From: Bacteroidota bacterium
GTDB lineage: Bacteria; Bacteroidota; Bacteroidia; AKYH767-A; OLB10
Length of the DNA: 64,000 nt
Direction of reading: 5' to 3'
Assembly: GCA_016722525.1 (NCBI GenBank)
Contig: JADKJB010000011.1
Coordinates: 94,647 to 158,646 of the forward strand
The notes under the pieces are model-generated. The model was not told the origin of the DNA. It did not search any database and saw only the letters and a program-made list of their open reading frames with translations. The translations under genes were made by a program, and so were the position numbers. This document shows, one piece after another, positions 20,345-29,942 of the stretch; within the stretch, counting starts at the first letter, position 1; each line of letters begins with the position of its first letter.

Positions 20345-20985
20345 ATGGAAGTTATCAAAGGTATAATTGATTTTATACTCCACATCGATGCTCATTTGCT
20401 CGAACTCACCAACACTTACGGTATCTGGATATATGTTATTCTCTTTGTCATCGTTTTTTGCGAGACAGGACTAGTAGTAACTCCTTTCCTCCCGGGTGAT
20501 TCTCTTTTATTCGCGACCGGTGCTATCATTGCCCTTCCTGGATCGGAACTCAATTTATTTTGATGGCTATAGTCATAATGGTTGCTGCCATTATTGGCGA
20601 TGCAACCAATTATTATATAGGCAAAACTGTAGGAATCAAAATTTTCTCCATCAAATCACGATTCATCAAGAAGGAATACCTAGACAAAACACATGTGTTT
20701 TATGAAAAGCATGGTGGGAAAACAATAATTTACGCACGTTTTGTTCCTATCATCAGAACATTTGCACCTTTTGTTGCCGGTGTTGGTACCATGAAATATT
20801 CCCGTTTTTTCACCTTCAATGTGGTGGGAGCAATTCTTTGGGTGGTGTTGTTTTTAGGAGCAGGCTATTTGTTTGGAAACATATCGTTTATCAAGAATAA
20901 CTTCAGTTTGGTTATTTTAATAATTATTGTTGTTTCCCTGCTGCCGATACTCTTCGAATATATCAAGGCTAAAAGATCCAAGTAG
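20345..20985 (+). CDS. DedA-family (SNARE-associated Golgi-like) membrane protein
   Basis: Polytopic inner-membrane protein of about 213 residues belonging to the DedA/TVP38 superfamily, members of which include undecaprenyl phosphate and phospholipid flippases. Signature segments are FVIVFCETGLVVTPFLPGDSLLF and the basic motif YARFVPIIRTFAPFVAGVGTM followed by FNVVGAILWVVLFLGAGYLFG. The frame breaks near 20560 (TTATTTTGATGG); one more T in the run gives LNLFLMAIVIMVAAIIGDATNY. It lies 18 bases after the desaturase gene and is probably cotranscribed with it; both affect membrane lipids. Confidence 0.9.
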
Positions 20986-21065
20986 GTCACATCTTTTAGT
21001 AGTTTTTTAAAAGATTCGGCTAAATCCGGAAGGTATTTGTATTTTCATCCCATCAAAGAAAACAC

Positions 21066-24000
21066 ATGAAAAACGCACTGCTTATTACTCTGGTAGCTCT
21101 AATTGCACCCTTTATTTCTAATTCACAGAAAAAAGATGCACCCGTTTGGGATGTCAACAATCCACCCGGCTCTAAAAAGGAGGTAAATTTTACAGTTTCT
21201 GAAGGAACGTGGATGAATCTGGATGTTAGTCCCGATGGGAAAGAGATCGTATTTGATTTATTGGGCGACATCTACATTATTCCTGTTACCGGAGGGAAAG
21301 CGAAAGTTTTAAGAAGTGGATTTGCTTTTGAAGTTCAACCCCGGTTCAGTCCCGATGGAACCAAAATTTTATTCACATCTGATGCCGGTGGTGGTGATAA
21401 CATTTGGAGGATGAATCGCGATGGCAGTAAGGCAACTCAAATCACCAAGGAAGATTTTAGATTGCTCAACAATGCGCTATGGCAACCCGGAAGCGATTAT
21501 TTTGTGGCCCGCAAGCACTTCACATCCGGACGATCGTTAGGGGCCGGTGAGTTATGGATGTATCATATCAGCGGTGGCGAAGGTGTTCAACTTACCAAGC
21601 GAAAAAACGATCAGCAGGATCTTGGTGAGCCCTCGTTCTCACCCGATGGCCGTTACATCTATTACAGTGAAGACATGTATCCCGGTGGATATTTTCAGTA
21701 CAATAAAGATCCGAACAATCAGATTTATGCCATCAAACGCTATGATACTCACAAAGGCGAAATTGAGAATGTTACCGGCGGTTCAGGCGGCTCCGTGCGA
21801 CCACAAGTTTCGCGGGATGGAAAACAACTTGCATTTGTAAGAAGAGTGCGTGAAAAATCGGTGCTCTTTATTCGTGATCTCGCATCGGGTGAAGAGTGGC
21901 CAATATATGATAAACTAAGCAAGGATCAGCAGGAAGCATGGGCAATTTTTGGTGTGTATACTAATTTCAATTGGATGCCCGGCGACAACGAAATTGTCAT
22001 TTGGGCACAGGGGAAATTGAATAAAATAAACGTGAAAAATTTTACTGTTACTGATATTCCATTCTCGGTAGATTGCAAACACCAAATCACTGAAGCCCTA
22101 CACTTTAAACAACAGGCTGCACCCGATTCATTCGAGGTAAAAGCTATTCGTCACCTGGTCACTTCACCCGATGAAAAATATGTGGTGTTTAATGGAGCCG
22201 GTTACCTCTGGAAAAAGAACCTCCCCGATGGTAAACCAACTCGTCTTACCACCGGCGAAGACTTCGAATTTGAACCCGCATTTTCACCAGACGGTAAAAC
22301 ACTTTGCTATGTAACATGGAACGATGAGAACACAGGAAATCTGGTGACATTAAGCATGGCTAAACCAGGAAGTAAACCAGTTGTTATTTCAAAAGAAAAA
22401 GGGATTTTCAGATCGCCGGCTTTTTCACCTGATGGTAAAAATCTAGTTTATATTAAAGAAGACGGAAACGAACATCAGGGATTTAGTTTTTCAGTAGAGA
22501 CCGGTATCTTCACAGTTCCTGCTTCCGGCGGTAAGCCAAAATTTATTACAAAGGATGGCTTTGAGCCAAGGTTCGATAACACCGGCACCCGCATATTTTT
22601 CAGGTGAATGATGGTGACAAAAAATCGTTTAAAAGTTTGAATGCAGATGGCACAGAAGAAATGGTTCATTTTACTTCTAAATATGCCAACTCCTTTGTGC
22701 CCAGTCCCGATAATAAATGGATCGCATTTACAGAACTCTTTAAAGTGTATGTGGCTGCTTTTCCTCCTTCAGGGAAACCGGTTGATTTATCGGCAGGACT
22801 CAAAGCAATGCCTGTGGCACAAACCGCAAAAGATGGTGGGATGAATTTACATTGGTCGGCCAATTCCGATGAACTGTTCTGGACCGGAGGAAATCAATAT
22901 TTTAAGAATGAAATAAAAACTCGTTTCAACTTTATGGAGGGCGCTCCTGACTCATTGCCTCCACCCGATTCCGTAGGATTGAAAATTGGATTGATCCTTC
23001 CGCAAGCAAAACCAAAAGGCGCCATTGCATTTACAGGATGCAGAATAATTACGATGAACACGCAACGCGAGGTGATTGACAACGGTGTAATTGTAGTAAG
23101 AGATAACCGAATCGATGCAATTGGAAATGCATCATCGGTAACGATTCCCTCGGACGCAAAAGTGATTGATGCTACAGGTAAAACCATTATGCCGGGGTTG
23201 ATAGATGTGCATGCTCACCTTGGAACTTTCCGTCAGGATTGAGTCCGCAGAAGCAATGGAGTTATTTTACCAATTTGGCATACGGAGTCACCACCACACA
23301 CGATCCCTCTTCCAATTCAGAGATGGTTTTTCACAGTCGGAAATGGTCAAAGCGGGTAACATGACAGGCCCGCGGATTTTCTCTACAGGATGGATTCTTT
23401 ATGGCGCCGATGGTGATTTCAAGACGGTAATTAACAAACCTGCAGATGCATCTTCCGCAATTGCGAGAACATCTGCCTTTGGAGCCTTTTCGGTGAAGAG
23501 TTATAATCAACCAAGACGTGAGCAACGGCAAATGGTAATTGATGCTGCGCGTCAACAAAAGATAAATGTAGTGCCGGAGGGTGGTTCATTTTTCTTCCAT
23601 AACCTGAGTATGATTCTCGATGGACATACCGGCATCGAACACAACTTACCGGTTGCAACATTGCATGACGACGTTATTAAGTTGTGGTCGGCTTCAAAGA
23701 CTGGCTACACTCCTACTCTCATTGTAAATTACGGTTCGATGACTGGAGAAAATTATTTTTATCAGAAGTCGAATGTTTGGGAAAATGAAAAGTTGCTCAA
23801 ATACACTCCACGTTTTGTGATAGATTCAAGAGCACGTCATCGCATCATGATTCCGGATGCTGAGTATGAAAACGGTCATATCCTCGTATCCAAATCATGT
23901 AAGAAACTTGCAGATAACGGAGTAAAAGTCAACCTTGGAGCACATGGTCAATTACAGGGTTTAGGTGCGCATTGGGAGCTGTGGATGTTACAGCAAGGTG

Positions 24001-24311
24001 GGATGTCGAATATGCAGGCACTCGAATGTGCGACTGTAAATGGCGCCTATTACATTGGCATGGAAGACGATTTAGGATCACTTGAAAAAGGAAAATTGGC
24101 TGACTTAATTGTCCTCGATAAAAACCCCCTCGACGATATCAGAAATTCTGAAACGGTTTCATTCACCATGGTAAACGGTCGTTTTTATGATACCGCCACC
24201 ATGAATGAAATTGGCAATTATGATGTTAAAAGAGGAAAATTTTATTGGGAAAACAGCAAATACGGAACGGCTTTCCCATGGCATCTACACTCTCACGGCG
24301 ATGAAGATTGA
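21066..24311 (+). CDS. Secreted TolB-like propeller fused to an amidohydrolase
   Basis: A protein of about 1080 residues: signal peptide (LITLVALIAPFISNSQ), an N-terminal half of repeated PD40/WD40-like propeller motifs (SPDGKEIVF, SPDGTKILFTS, SPDGRYIYYSE, SPDGKTLCYVTW, SPDGKNLVYI) and a C-terminal amidohydrolase with the metal motif VHAHLG near 23215 and KLADLIVLDKNP near the end. Three single-base gaps interrupt it: near 22600 (one more T gives RIFFQVNDGDKKSF), 23226 (one more T gives GTFPSGLSPQKQW) and 23330 (one more T gives MVFSQSEMVKAG). Such fusions are common in Bacteroidota and are annotated as metal-dependent amidohydrolases; the substrate, possibly a peptide or cyclic amide, is unknown. 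Confidence 0.87.
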
Positions 24312-24315
24312 TTTC

Positions 24316-24828
24316 TTATTCCAAGAATAAGGCCTTCAATTCAGTAGCTTCTTCCGCCTTCATTTTACCAGCCAAAATCAGGCTTAATTGACGGCGACGT
24401 AATGCTCCATCGAAACGTGATTTCTCCTCTTCACTTTCAGGTTGGAGCGGAGGCACGTTAATAGGGTTTCCTACCTGATCTACAGCCACAAAAGTATAAA
24501 TGGCTTCGTTGCATTTTTTCTTGGTTCCGGTCGCATTGTTTTCGACCCAAACATCAATAAAAACCTCCATAGAGGAATTGAATGAACGGGAAACTTTGGC
24601 TTGAAGAGTGACTATTTCGCCCAGTTTGATCGGTTGGTTGAATGCCACGTTATTTACTGAAGCGGTAACCACCACACGGGTGCAGTGGCGATGGGCTGCA
24701 ACGGCCGCACAGATATCCATCCAGTGTAAAAGCTTGCCTCCCATAAGGTTACCTAATGTATTGGTATCGTTTGGAAGTACTATCTCGGTGTTGATGCAAA
24801 CCGATTCGGAGGGTGTTTTTGATTTCAT
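24316..24828 (-). CDS. Acyl-CoA thioesterase, hotdog fold
   Basis: A 170-residue cytosolic acyl-CoA hydrolase of the YciA/BACH type. The hotdog signature is LPNDTNTLGNLMGGKLLHWMDICAA with the catalytic Asn/Asp region, followed by NNVAFNQPIKLGEIVTLQAKV and VFIDVWVEN. The C-terminal tail (RRRQLSLILAGKMKAEEATEL) is longer than in YciA. The ATG at 24828 (MKSKTPSESVCINTEIV) is chosen because the longer in-frame extension contains no family similarity and runs into the promoter region of the divergent neighbour. It converges with the amidohydrolase gene, with four bases between the stops. Confidence 0.88.
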   Translation of the reverse strand: MKSKTPSESVCINTEIVLPNDTNTLGNLMGGKLLHWMDICAAVAAHRHCTRVVVTASVNNVAFNQPIKLGEIVTLQAKVSRSFNSSMEVFIDVWVENNATGTKKKCNEAIYTFVAVDQVGNPINVPPLQPESEEEKSRFDGALRRRQLSLILAGKMKAEEATELKALFLE

Positions 24829-24951
24829 GGTGCAAAGATACTCGAACTTGAAATAGGTTGGTTTTGTAGAATTGTATCTAACAGTCGAAATGGCTCCCTT
24901 TTCGAGTAAATTTTTTTTCCATAATTTCACCTCTCCTATTTATAATAAATC

Positions 24952-27210
24952 ATGAACAAAAAATTACAATTCAGAAGCCTGCTGGTAACGTTATTAGTTT
25001 TCACATCAGCCCTCTCTTTTGCAGGAGAAGGCGACACCACAAAAATCAGAGTTCATGATGCAGTTCATATGAATTGGTGGGGAGAATATAAAACCTGGGG
25101 AGTATTTCCACCTGCAGGTACTAATTACAGAAGAATCAATCTCGATTTCACATTAGGTTGCCCTCCTACCGGTTGTTCCGATTGGGATTACACTGTTCAG
25201 GTGGAGGCACTTCATCACACAGGGAACTTCGACAGCACATTACTACAAGCTCCATTTTATACAATAGGTACAGGCAGCGGAAGCACCAGTCCTGATACAG
25301 TTTATGGCAATCAGGATCCTGTGTATGTCACCTTTTTTGACAGTGTTGCAAATGCAACGGATTCAACTCTTGCTTCTACCTTCTGGATTTATCTTCATAG
25401 TGACCTGGTAGATGTTCTTTTAGTGACTGATAGTATACTGGCTTATCCTGGAAATTTTTACAATTATACGTATGGTCCGGGCGGCATAATTACTGATTCG
25501 GTTTATGTAGGTGCCTTCTACATCCTACCAAATGTATTCACTCCTTACTACAACGTTTTTGAAGTTGTTGAACGCATTGAACTGGCCAGAGTGATTACAC
25601 CTTATGGGGGATATTACAATACTTCATGGTCAAATACCATTCAGTTTGATATAACCGATCTCGCACCCATTTTGCAAGACAGTGTTGAAATTCGTGCATT
25701 TTATGGCGGTTGGAGCGACGGCTTTGCAATCACCCTTGACTTCGAATTTATAGAGGGAACACCTCCAAGAATTCCCATTCAGGTACGTAATGTTTATAGC
25801 AGTGGTCCGGGTGGTTTTCCATATGGAAATGCAGGAAACCCAATCGAGAATTATTTATTCGCAAAAACATTCAGCATAGGAGCCAATGAAACCAATGCCA
25901 TGCTTCGGGTTATACCAACAGGTCATGGAGCGGGCACTGCTAATTGTGCGGAGTTTTGCAACAGAAACTATCGAATTAAACTCGACGGAACACAGCATTT
26001 TCAACAGGCAATATGGAGAAATGATTGTGGACTTAATCATTTAATTCATCAGGCTGGAACATGGATCTATGACCGTGCTAATTGGTGTCCTGGAGATAAA
26101 GGAAATATTTTCCTACATGAAATCACTCCCATGATAACACCGGGCAGTTCCATTTCTGTGGATATGGATGTGGATGCTTATACCAATTCAGTTGGCGGAC
26201 AAAACCCAAATTATATCCTGGCCACACAGTTGATTACCTGCGCAAATCCATCCTTCACAACGGATGCATCCATGGAGGCAATTATTGCTCCTAACAACGA
26301 TTTTTATTACAACAGATTCAATCCCATTTGTAACAATCCTATTGTGGTGATTAAAAATACCGGATCTTCTGCACTCACTTCTGCAATCATTACTTATGGA
26401 ATCAAAGGTGCTACACCATCGGTATATAACTGGACCGGAAGCTTAGAATTCAATCAGTCTGAGCAGGTGCAACTGGGTACCATCGATTGGAATTCAACTA
26501 CCAATATGTCAGATCAGTTTTATGCATATGTGTCGAATCCAAATTCAACTACAGATCAATATGCCTACAATGATACAATGAGCAACTACATTAATTTCCC
26601 AAAGGAGTACCCGTCTTCATTTGTGATCCTCTTCAAAACTAATACAGCCTATTATGAATCTTCTTACAACGTAAAAGATGATCAGGGTAATGTTATTTTT
26701 AGCAATGGAGTTTTGGCTGCAAATACCATTTACAGAGACACGGTGGTTCTTGCACCCGGATGCTATACCTTCAATGTGAATGATTCAGGAAAAGATGGGT
26801 TATCCTTCTTCGCTAATAACGATGGTACCGGATACTCCAGATTCGTCAATGCATTTGGACCAGGAGTACTCAAATTCTTTGAGGCCGATTTTGGAACACG
26901 GTTCAGTCATCAGTTTACTATTGGCTATGTGTTAAACACTCCTGAAATTGAATCACAGTCGCAAATGAATGTGTTCCCTAATCCTTCTTCGGGGTTAGTA
27001 ACAATTGATTTGGTTCTTCCAAAAGCGGAAACAGGTACTGTTGAAATATTTAATGCTGTTGGACAGGTGATTTACACTGAAAAGTTTGAAAATTCAGATA
27101 ATCCTGTTATCACTACCAATTTGAGCCATCTTCCTTCCGGAATCTATTTTGTGACAGCAACAACTTCTGAATCGAGGATTACGAAAAGGTTGGTTTTGCA
27201 ACCGGAATAA
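24952..27210 (+). CDS. Peptide-N-glycosidase F-related T9SS protein
   Basis: An intact 752-residue secreted protein. After the signal peptide (LLVTLLVFTSALSFAG) the region around residues 35 to 90 (NWWGEYKTWGVFPPAG, INLDFTLGCPPTGCSDWDYTV) and residues 300 to 420 (NAMLRVIPTGHG, CAEFCNRNYRIKLDG, IWRNDCGLN, GTWIYDRANWCPGD) match the jelly-roll pair of PNGase F and its relatives. The C-terminus is a T9SS sorting domain (MNVFPNPSSGLVTIDLV ... RITKRLVLQPE). PNGase F removes N-linked glycans from glycoproteins; whether this paralogue is catalytically active is uncertain. Similar proteins are frequent in marine and freshwater Bacteroidota. Confidence 0.85.
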   Translation: MNKKLQFRSLLVTLLVFTSALSFAGEGDTTKIRVHDAVHMNWWGEYKTWGVFPPAGTNYRRINLDFTLGCPPTGCSDWDYTVQVEALHHTGNFDSTLLQAPFYTIGTGSGSTSPDTVYGNQDPVYVTFFDSVANATDSTLASTFWIYLHSDLVDVLLVTDSILAYPGNFYNYTYGPGGIITDSVYVGAFYILPNVFTPYYNVFEVVERIELARVITPYGGYYNTSWSNTIQFDITDLAPILQDSVEIRAFYGGWSDGFAITLDFEFIEGTPPRIPIQVRNVYSSGPGGFPYGNAGNPIENYLFAKTFSIGANETNAMLRVIPTGHGAGTANCAEFCNRNYRIKLDGTQHFQQAIWRNDCGLNHLIHQAGTWIYDRANWCPGDKGNIFLHEITPMITPGSSISVDMDVDAYTNSVGGQNPNYILATQLITCANPSFTTDASMEAIIAPNNDFYYNRFNPICNNPIVVIKNTGSSALTSAIITYGIKGATPSVYNWTGSLEFNQSEQVQLGTIDWNSTTNMSDQFYAYVSNPNSTTDQYAYNDTMSNYINFPKEYPSSFVILFKTNTAYYESSYNVKDDQGNVIFSNGVLAANTIYRDTVVLAPGCYTFNVNDSGKDGLSFFANNDGTGYSRFVNAFGPGVLKFFEADFGTRFSHQFTIGYVLNTPEIESQSQMNVFPNPSSGLVTIDLVLPKAETGTVEIFNAVGQVIYTEKFENSDNPVITTNLSHLPSGIYFVTATTSESRITKRLVLQPE

Positions 27211-27264
27211 TCACGTTGGGGCTTGTCCTGTTTCATTGATTAAGTTTAGAAATGAAAGGTTAGC

Positions 27265-27272
27265 TATCTTTG
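27265..27272 (+). promoter_or_regulatory. Bacteroidota -7 promoter motif upstream of the amidotransferase gene
   Basis: TATCTTTG matches TAnnTTTG and lies 15 bases before the ATG at 27288. GTTTAG about 17 bases upstream could serve as the -33 element. The short spacing implies a very short leader. Confidence 0.5.
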
Positions 27273-27287
27273 AGGACACTTTCTTCT

Positions 27288-27866
27288 ATGATTCTTCTGC
27301 TTGATAATTTCGATTCGTTCACCTGGAATATTTTTCATTATGCTGAAATGTTCAGTAAGGATGAGATTGAAATTCGGAGGAACAACGAAATTAGCATTGA
27401 AGAAATAGGCAAATACAAAAGCATCATACTCTCTCCCGGGCCCGGTCTACCTAAGGACGCAGGTATCATGCCTGAATTACTTCGGGTGTATTCCACAAAA
27501 CTTCCAATTCTGGGAATTTGTCTGGGACACCAGGCGATTGCCGAATCATTTGGCGCATCCTTAAAAAACCTCGACAAAGTCTGGCACGGAGTTCAAAAGC
27601 AATTGTTGGTTACGGATGCCAACGACAGACTCTTCAAAGACATTCCGCAAAGTTTCAGTTCGGGTCATTATCATAGCTGGGTAATTCAGAAAGAAACGCT
27701 CCCTTCGGAATTCAACATCACTGCAACGGATGAGGATGGAACCATTATGGCCATCTCTCATCAAAATTTACCTTTGAGTGGCGTCCAGTTCCATCCCGAA
27801 TCAATTATGACCAGCCACGGCCTCCAAATCATCAAAAACTGGCTCACGTGGTGCGGTCATGTGTAG
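27288..27866 (+). CDS. pabA: Anthranilate/aminodeoxychorismate synthase glutamine amidotransferase subunit
   Basis: Class I glutamine amidotransferase (TrpG/PabA) that supplies ammonia to anthranilate synthase or aminodeoxychorismate synthase. Motifs: LLLDNFDSFTWNIFHY at the start, SPGPGLPKDAG, the catalytic Cys in LGICLGHQAIAESFG and the His/Glu pair in GVQFHPESIMT. The 192-residue length is normal. The ATG at 27288 is chosen because MILLLDNFDSFT is the family start. It stands alone, with no trp genes near it, so a PabA role in folate synthesis is as plausible as TrpG; many Bacteroidota use one such subunit for both. The 3' end overlaps the convergent DUF456 gene by 10 bases. Confidence 0.87.
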   Translation: MILLLDNFDSFTWNIFHYAEMFSKDEIEIRRNNEISIEEIGKYKSIILSPGPGLPKDAGIMPELLRVYSTKLPILGICLGHQAIAESFGASLKNLDKVWHGVQKQLLVTDANDRLFKDIPQSFSSGHYHSWVIQKETLPSEFNITATDEDGTIMAISHQNLPLSGVQFHPESIMTSHGLQIIKNWLTWCGHV

Positions 27867-28339
27867 TGGACGATGATTTCTTTTATGGTGTAATAAGTCA
27901 GCACCCCTGAAACAATGAGTTTGAAGCCTGTGGAGAATAACGTTCCCAGTGCGCTGCCAAAGCCGGAGCGAAGGGCGTGATGGAGACTTTTTCCTGCAAC
28001 CATATCCCCTACTATTGCTCCGATAATCAATCCCGCTATCATTCCTATTGGTGTAAATATTATGCCAATTACCAACCCTATTATACTTCCGATGATACCT
28101 TGCCTTGTAGCTCCAAATTTCTTAGAGACCCAAATAGGAACGTAATAATCGAGAATTATCAAAAGCACTGTAACAATTCCCCAGATGACCAGGAAAGAAG
28201 TTTCGAAGGGAGCAAAGGCACCTTGAATAAAGAGAAGTGAAATGAAATTTAACGGGGGTCCCGGCAGGCCGGGAACAATGCATCCTGCCAATCCTACCAG
28301 AGCAAAAATTACGGCTAATACGATTAAGAATATTTCCAT
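27857..28339 (-). CDS. DUF456 membrane protein
   Basis: A 160-residue inner-membrane protein of the DUF456 family. It has an N-terminal hydrophobic hairpin (FLIVLAVIFALVGLAGCIVP) with the family motif GLPGPPL, a second segment (FLVIWGIVTVLLIILDYYVP), and a glycine-rich repetitive core (GIIGSIIGLVIGIIFTPIGM, IAGLIIGAIVGDMVAG) reminiscent of glycine-zipper packing. Function is unknown. It is divergent from the DUF457 gene and convergent with the amidotransferase. Confidence 0.85.
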   Translation of the reverse strand: MEIFLIVLAVIFALVGLAGCIVPGLPGPPLNFISLLFIQGAFAPFETSFLVIWGIVTVLLIILDYYVPIWVSKKFGATRQGIIGSIIGLVIGIIFTPIGMIAGLIIGAIVGDMVAGKSLHHALRSGFGSALGTLFSTGFKLIVSGVLTYYTIKEIIVHYT

Positions 28340-28387
28340 TTTTTGGGGGTTCTATTTGTTGTTGGGTTTAGTTTAACTTTGTTATTT

Positions 28388-28939
28388 ATGGCTACAATTA
28401 TCTCTCATGGTTTGGTTGCATTGGCAATTGGAGCTTCAGCAACTACACAACAAATAACTTCAAAGGTAATTGTTGCCGGAATTTTGTTGGCCATGCTTCC
28501 GGATGCGGATGTAATTTCCTTTTCGCTGGGAATTCCATACGGCAGTCCTCTTGGGCATCGTGGAATTACCCATTCCATCCTATTTTCAATTGTTATTGCC
28601 TTGGTTACTTCTATCATTTTCTTTAGGGATAAACAAGCGGGTAAACAAAGTGTTTCGTTCTATGTGTTTTTATACCTCTTCATTTGCAGTATTTCGCACG
28701 GAATACTTGACGCTTTTACCAGCGGTGGCAGAGGCATAGGTTTTTTTATTCCTTTTATCAATGAGCGCTATTTTTTTGGTTCGCGACCGATTCTGGTGAG
28801 CCCGATAGGAATTGAGAACTTTTTTAGCTCCTGGGGATGGGCAGTGATCAAAAGTGAGATGAAATATATTATGCTCCCATGCGTTTTTTACTTCATTATT
28901 ATAAAATCAACTTCCTCCATCCTAAAATTCAAATCATGA
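28388..28939 (+). CDS. YdjM/DUF457-family membrane-bound metal-dependent hydrolase
   Basis: A 183-residue membrane protein with the DUF457 signature: MATIISHGLVALAIG at the N-terminus, DADVISF, the HRGITHSILFSI motif with conserved histidines, and the later SISHGILDAFTSGGRGIGFFIPF. The histidines and aspartates probably bind metal; E. coli YdjM is a LexA-regulated relative. I choose ATG 28388 because the family starts MxxxxHxxxA. It overlaps the following acetyltransferase gene by four bases (ATGA), suggesting coupling. Confidence 0.85.
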   Translation: MATIISHGLVALAIGASATTQQITSKVIVAGILLAMLPDADVISFSLGIPYGSPLGHRGITHSILFSIVIALVTSIIFFRDKQAGKQSVSFYVFLYLFICSISHGILDAFTSGGRGIGFFIPFINERYFFGSRPILVSPIGIENFFSSWGWAVIKSEMKYIMLPCVFYFIIIKSTSSILKFKS

Positions 28940-29352
28940 TACAGATTGCAGACACCAACGAAAAAATCCTTAAGTGCAAAGCAGCCCTGCTCGACTTGCG
29001 ATCTCACATTAGTCCTGATGAATATTTATCCATTGTCAAGAACATGGTTGCCGATGGTTTTATTCTGGTTTTTATTGATGAAGACGATCAAGCCGTATCA
29101 GTAGCAGGCTTCAGGATGGAATACAAATTGCACAGGGGAAATTCGATTTACATCGATGATGTGAATACCCTTCCCGATTACCGAACAAACGGTTACGCAG
29201 GTCAAATCATGGATTGGATCGTCGATTACGCAAAAAACAACGACATCGCCCAAATACACCTCGACTCAGGAGTACATCGCTACGATGCTCACCGATTTTA
29301 TTTGAAGAAAGGGTATAATATTACCAGTCATCATTTTGTGTTGGGGTTGTAG
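28936..29352 (+). CDS. GNAT-family N-acetyltransferase
   Basis: A 138-residue GNAT enzyme using acetyl-CoA. The core shows SVAGFRMEYKLHRGNSIYIDDVNTLPDYRTNGYAGQIMDW, which contains the acetyl-CoA pyrophosphate loop (R/Q-x-x-G-x-A type, here RTNGYAG), then AQIHLDSGVHRYDAHRFYLKKGY, the usual C-terminal strand-helix-strand. Acceptor substrate unknown. Translation start ATG 28936 overlaps the stop of the DUF457 gene. Confidence 0.85.
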   Translation: MIQIADTNEKILKCKAALLDLRSHISPDEYLSIVKNMVADGFILVFIDEDDQAVSVAGFRMEYKLHRGNSIYIDDVNTLPDYRTNGYAGQIMDWIVDYAKNNDIAQIHLDSGVHRYDAHRFYLKKGYNITSHHFVLGL

Positions 29353-29478
29353 GGTGGCGGGGGGGTGATGGAAGCGGCAGCAGTGGCGGTGTAAGATTTA
29401 TCAGAATTACCAATTTAATTTCACATTGTCATTTTACATTCTACATTTTAAATTTTACATTTTACATTCCTGATTTCG

Positions 29479-29576
29479 CGCCCATCGGGATTTTTAATCA
29501 TGATGCCACGAATACAGGGGATCCGCCCATCGATTTTTAATCACGATGCCATAAGTATAGGGGATTTTTAATCCCC
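29479..29576. repeat. Tandem repeat with GATTTTTAATC hairpins
   Basis: Two direct repeat units of 45 bases start with CGCCCATCG at 29479 and 29524 and each contain GATTTTTAATC (29489-29499, 29532-29542) followed by a TGATGCC/CGATGCC segment. A third GATTTTTAATC sits inside GGGGATT-TTT-AATCCCC at 29560-29576, where the stem is extended by four G-C pairs. The core is a GATT/AATC stem with a TTT loop. Confidence 0.7.
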
Positions 29577-29734
29577 GAAATCATCATGTGGAATATTATC
29601 ACCCTTTAATGTGAATAGACTTCGATATATGATATGCATCTTGTTTGCTTATGGTACTTGTCGCCTTCCTCCCGCGTGATGTTTGGTCGTTCTTTGGCGT
29701 GCTTCATGCGGGAGGTCGCGGACGGGGCGGGTAA

Positions 29735-29810
29735 CGATATTTGATGCCTACGGCATCTACCGATATTTGGTGCCTGTGGCACCTACCAATATTTGGTGCC
29801 TCTGACACCT
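29735..29810. repeat. Three 26-base repeats, each with a six-bp hairpin
   Basis: Units start at 29735, 29761 and 29787 (period 26; consensus start CRATATTTG). Each holds a hairpin: GATGCC-TAC-GGCATC (29743-29757), GGTGCC-TGT-GGCACC (29769-29783) and GGTGCC-TCT-GACACC (29795-29809). Copies 1 and 2 differ by a paired change at the second stem position (A-T to G-C) with pairing kept, and the loop varies. Copy 3 has one stem mismatch. Confidence 0.8.
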
Positions 29811-29942
29811 TGTTATTAGTTGGCAAAGTGTTTTTAGGATTGAATGATGAAAATCGGAGTCAAATACTAATTCGTGGCCAAGGATTCGATTTATCCCATT
29901 ATTATGTAAACCTACTGCGTTTTGTTTTGTTACTTTTGCAGT

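Larger units (their letters stand above)
29353..29942. other. 590-base gene-free region with two hairpin-repeat families
   Basis: No credible gene. From 29400 there is an AT-rich stretch with a repeated ACATTTTA/TTTACATT motif, then two distinct tandem hairpin families (listed separately), an imperfect inverted repeat CCTCCCGCGTG (29668-29678) with CATGCGGGAGG (29705-29715) in an unusually GC-rich patch, and TACTTTTG at 29931-29938, which matches the -7 promoter consensus but lies only five bases before the next ATG. Confidence 0.6.

Noticed and set aside
29479..29810. CRISPR array
   Set aside because: Repeats are 26 and 45 bases in direct tandem with no unique spacers, the copies are palindromic and variable, and no cas gene is in the window.
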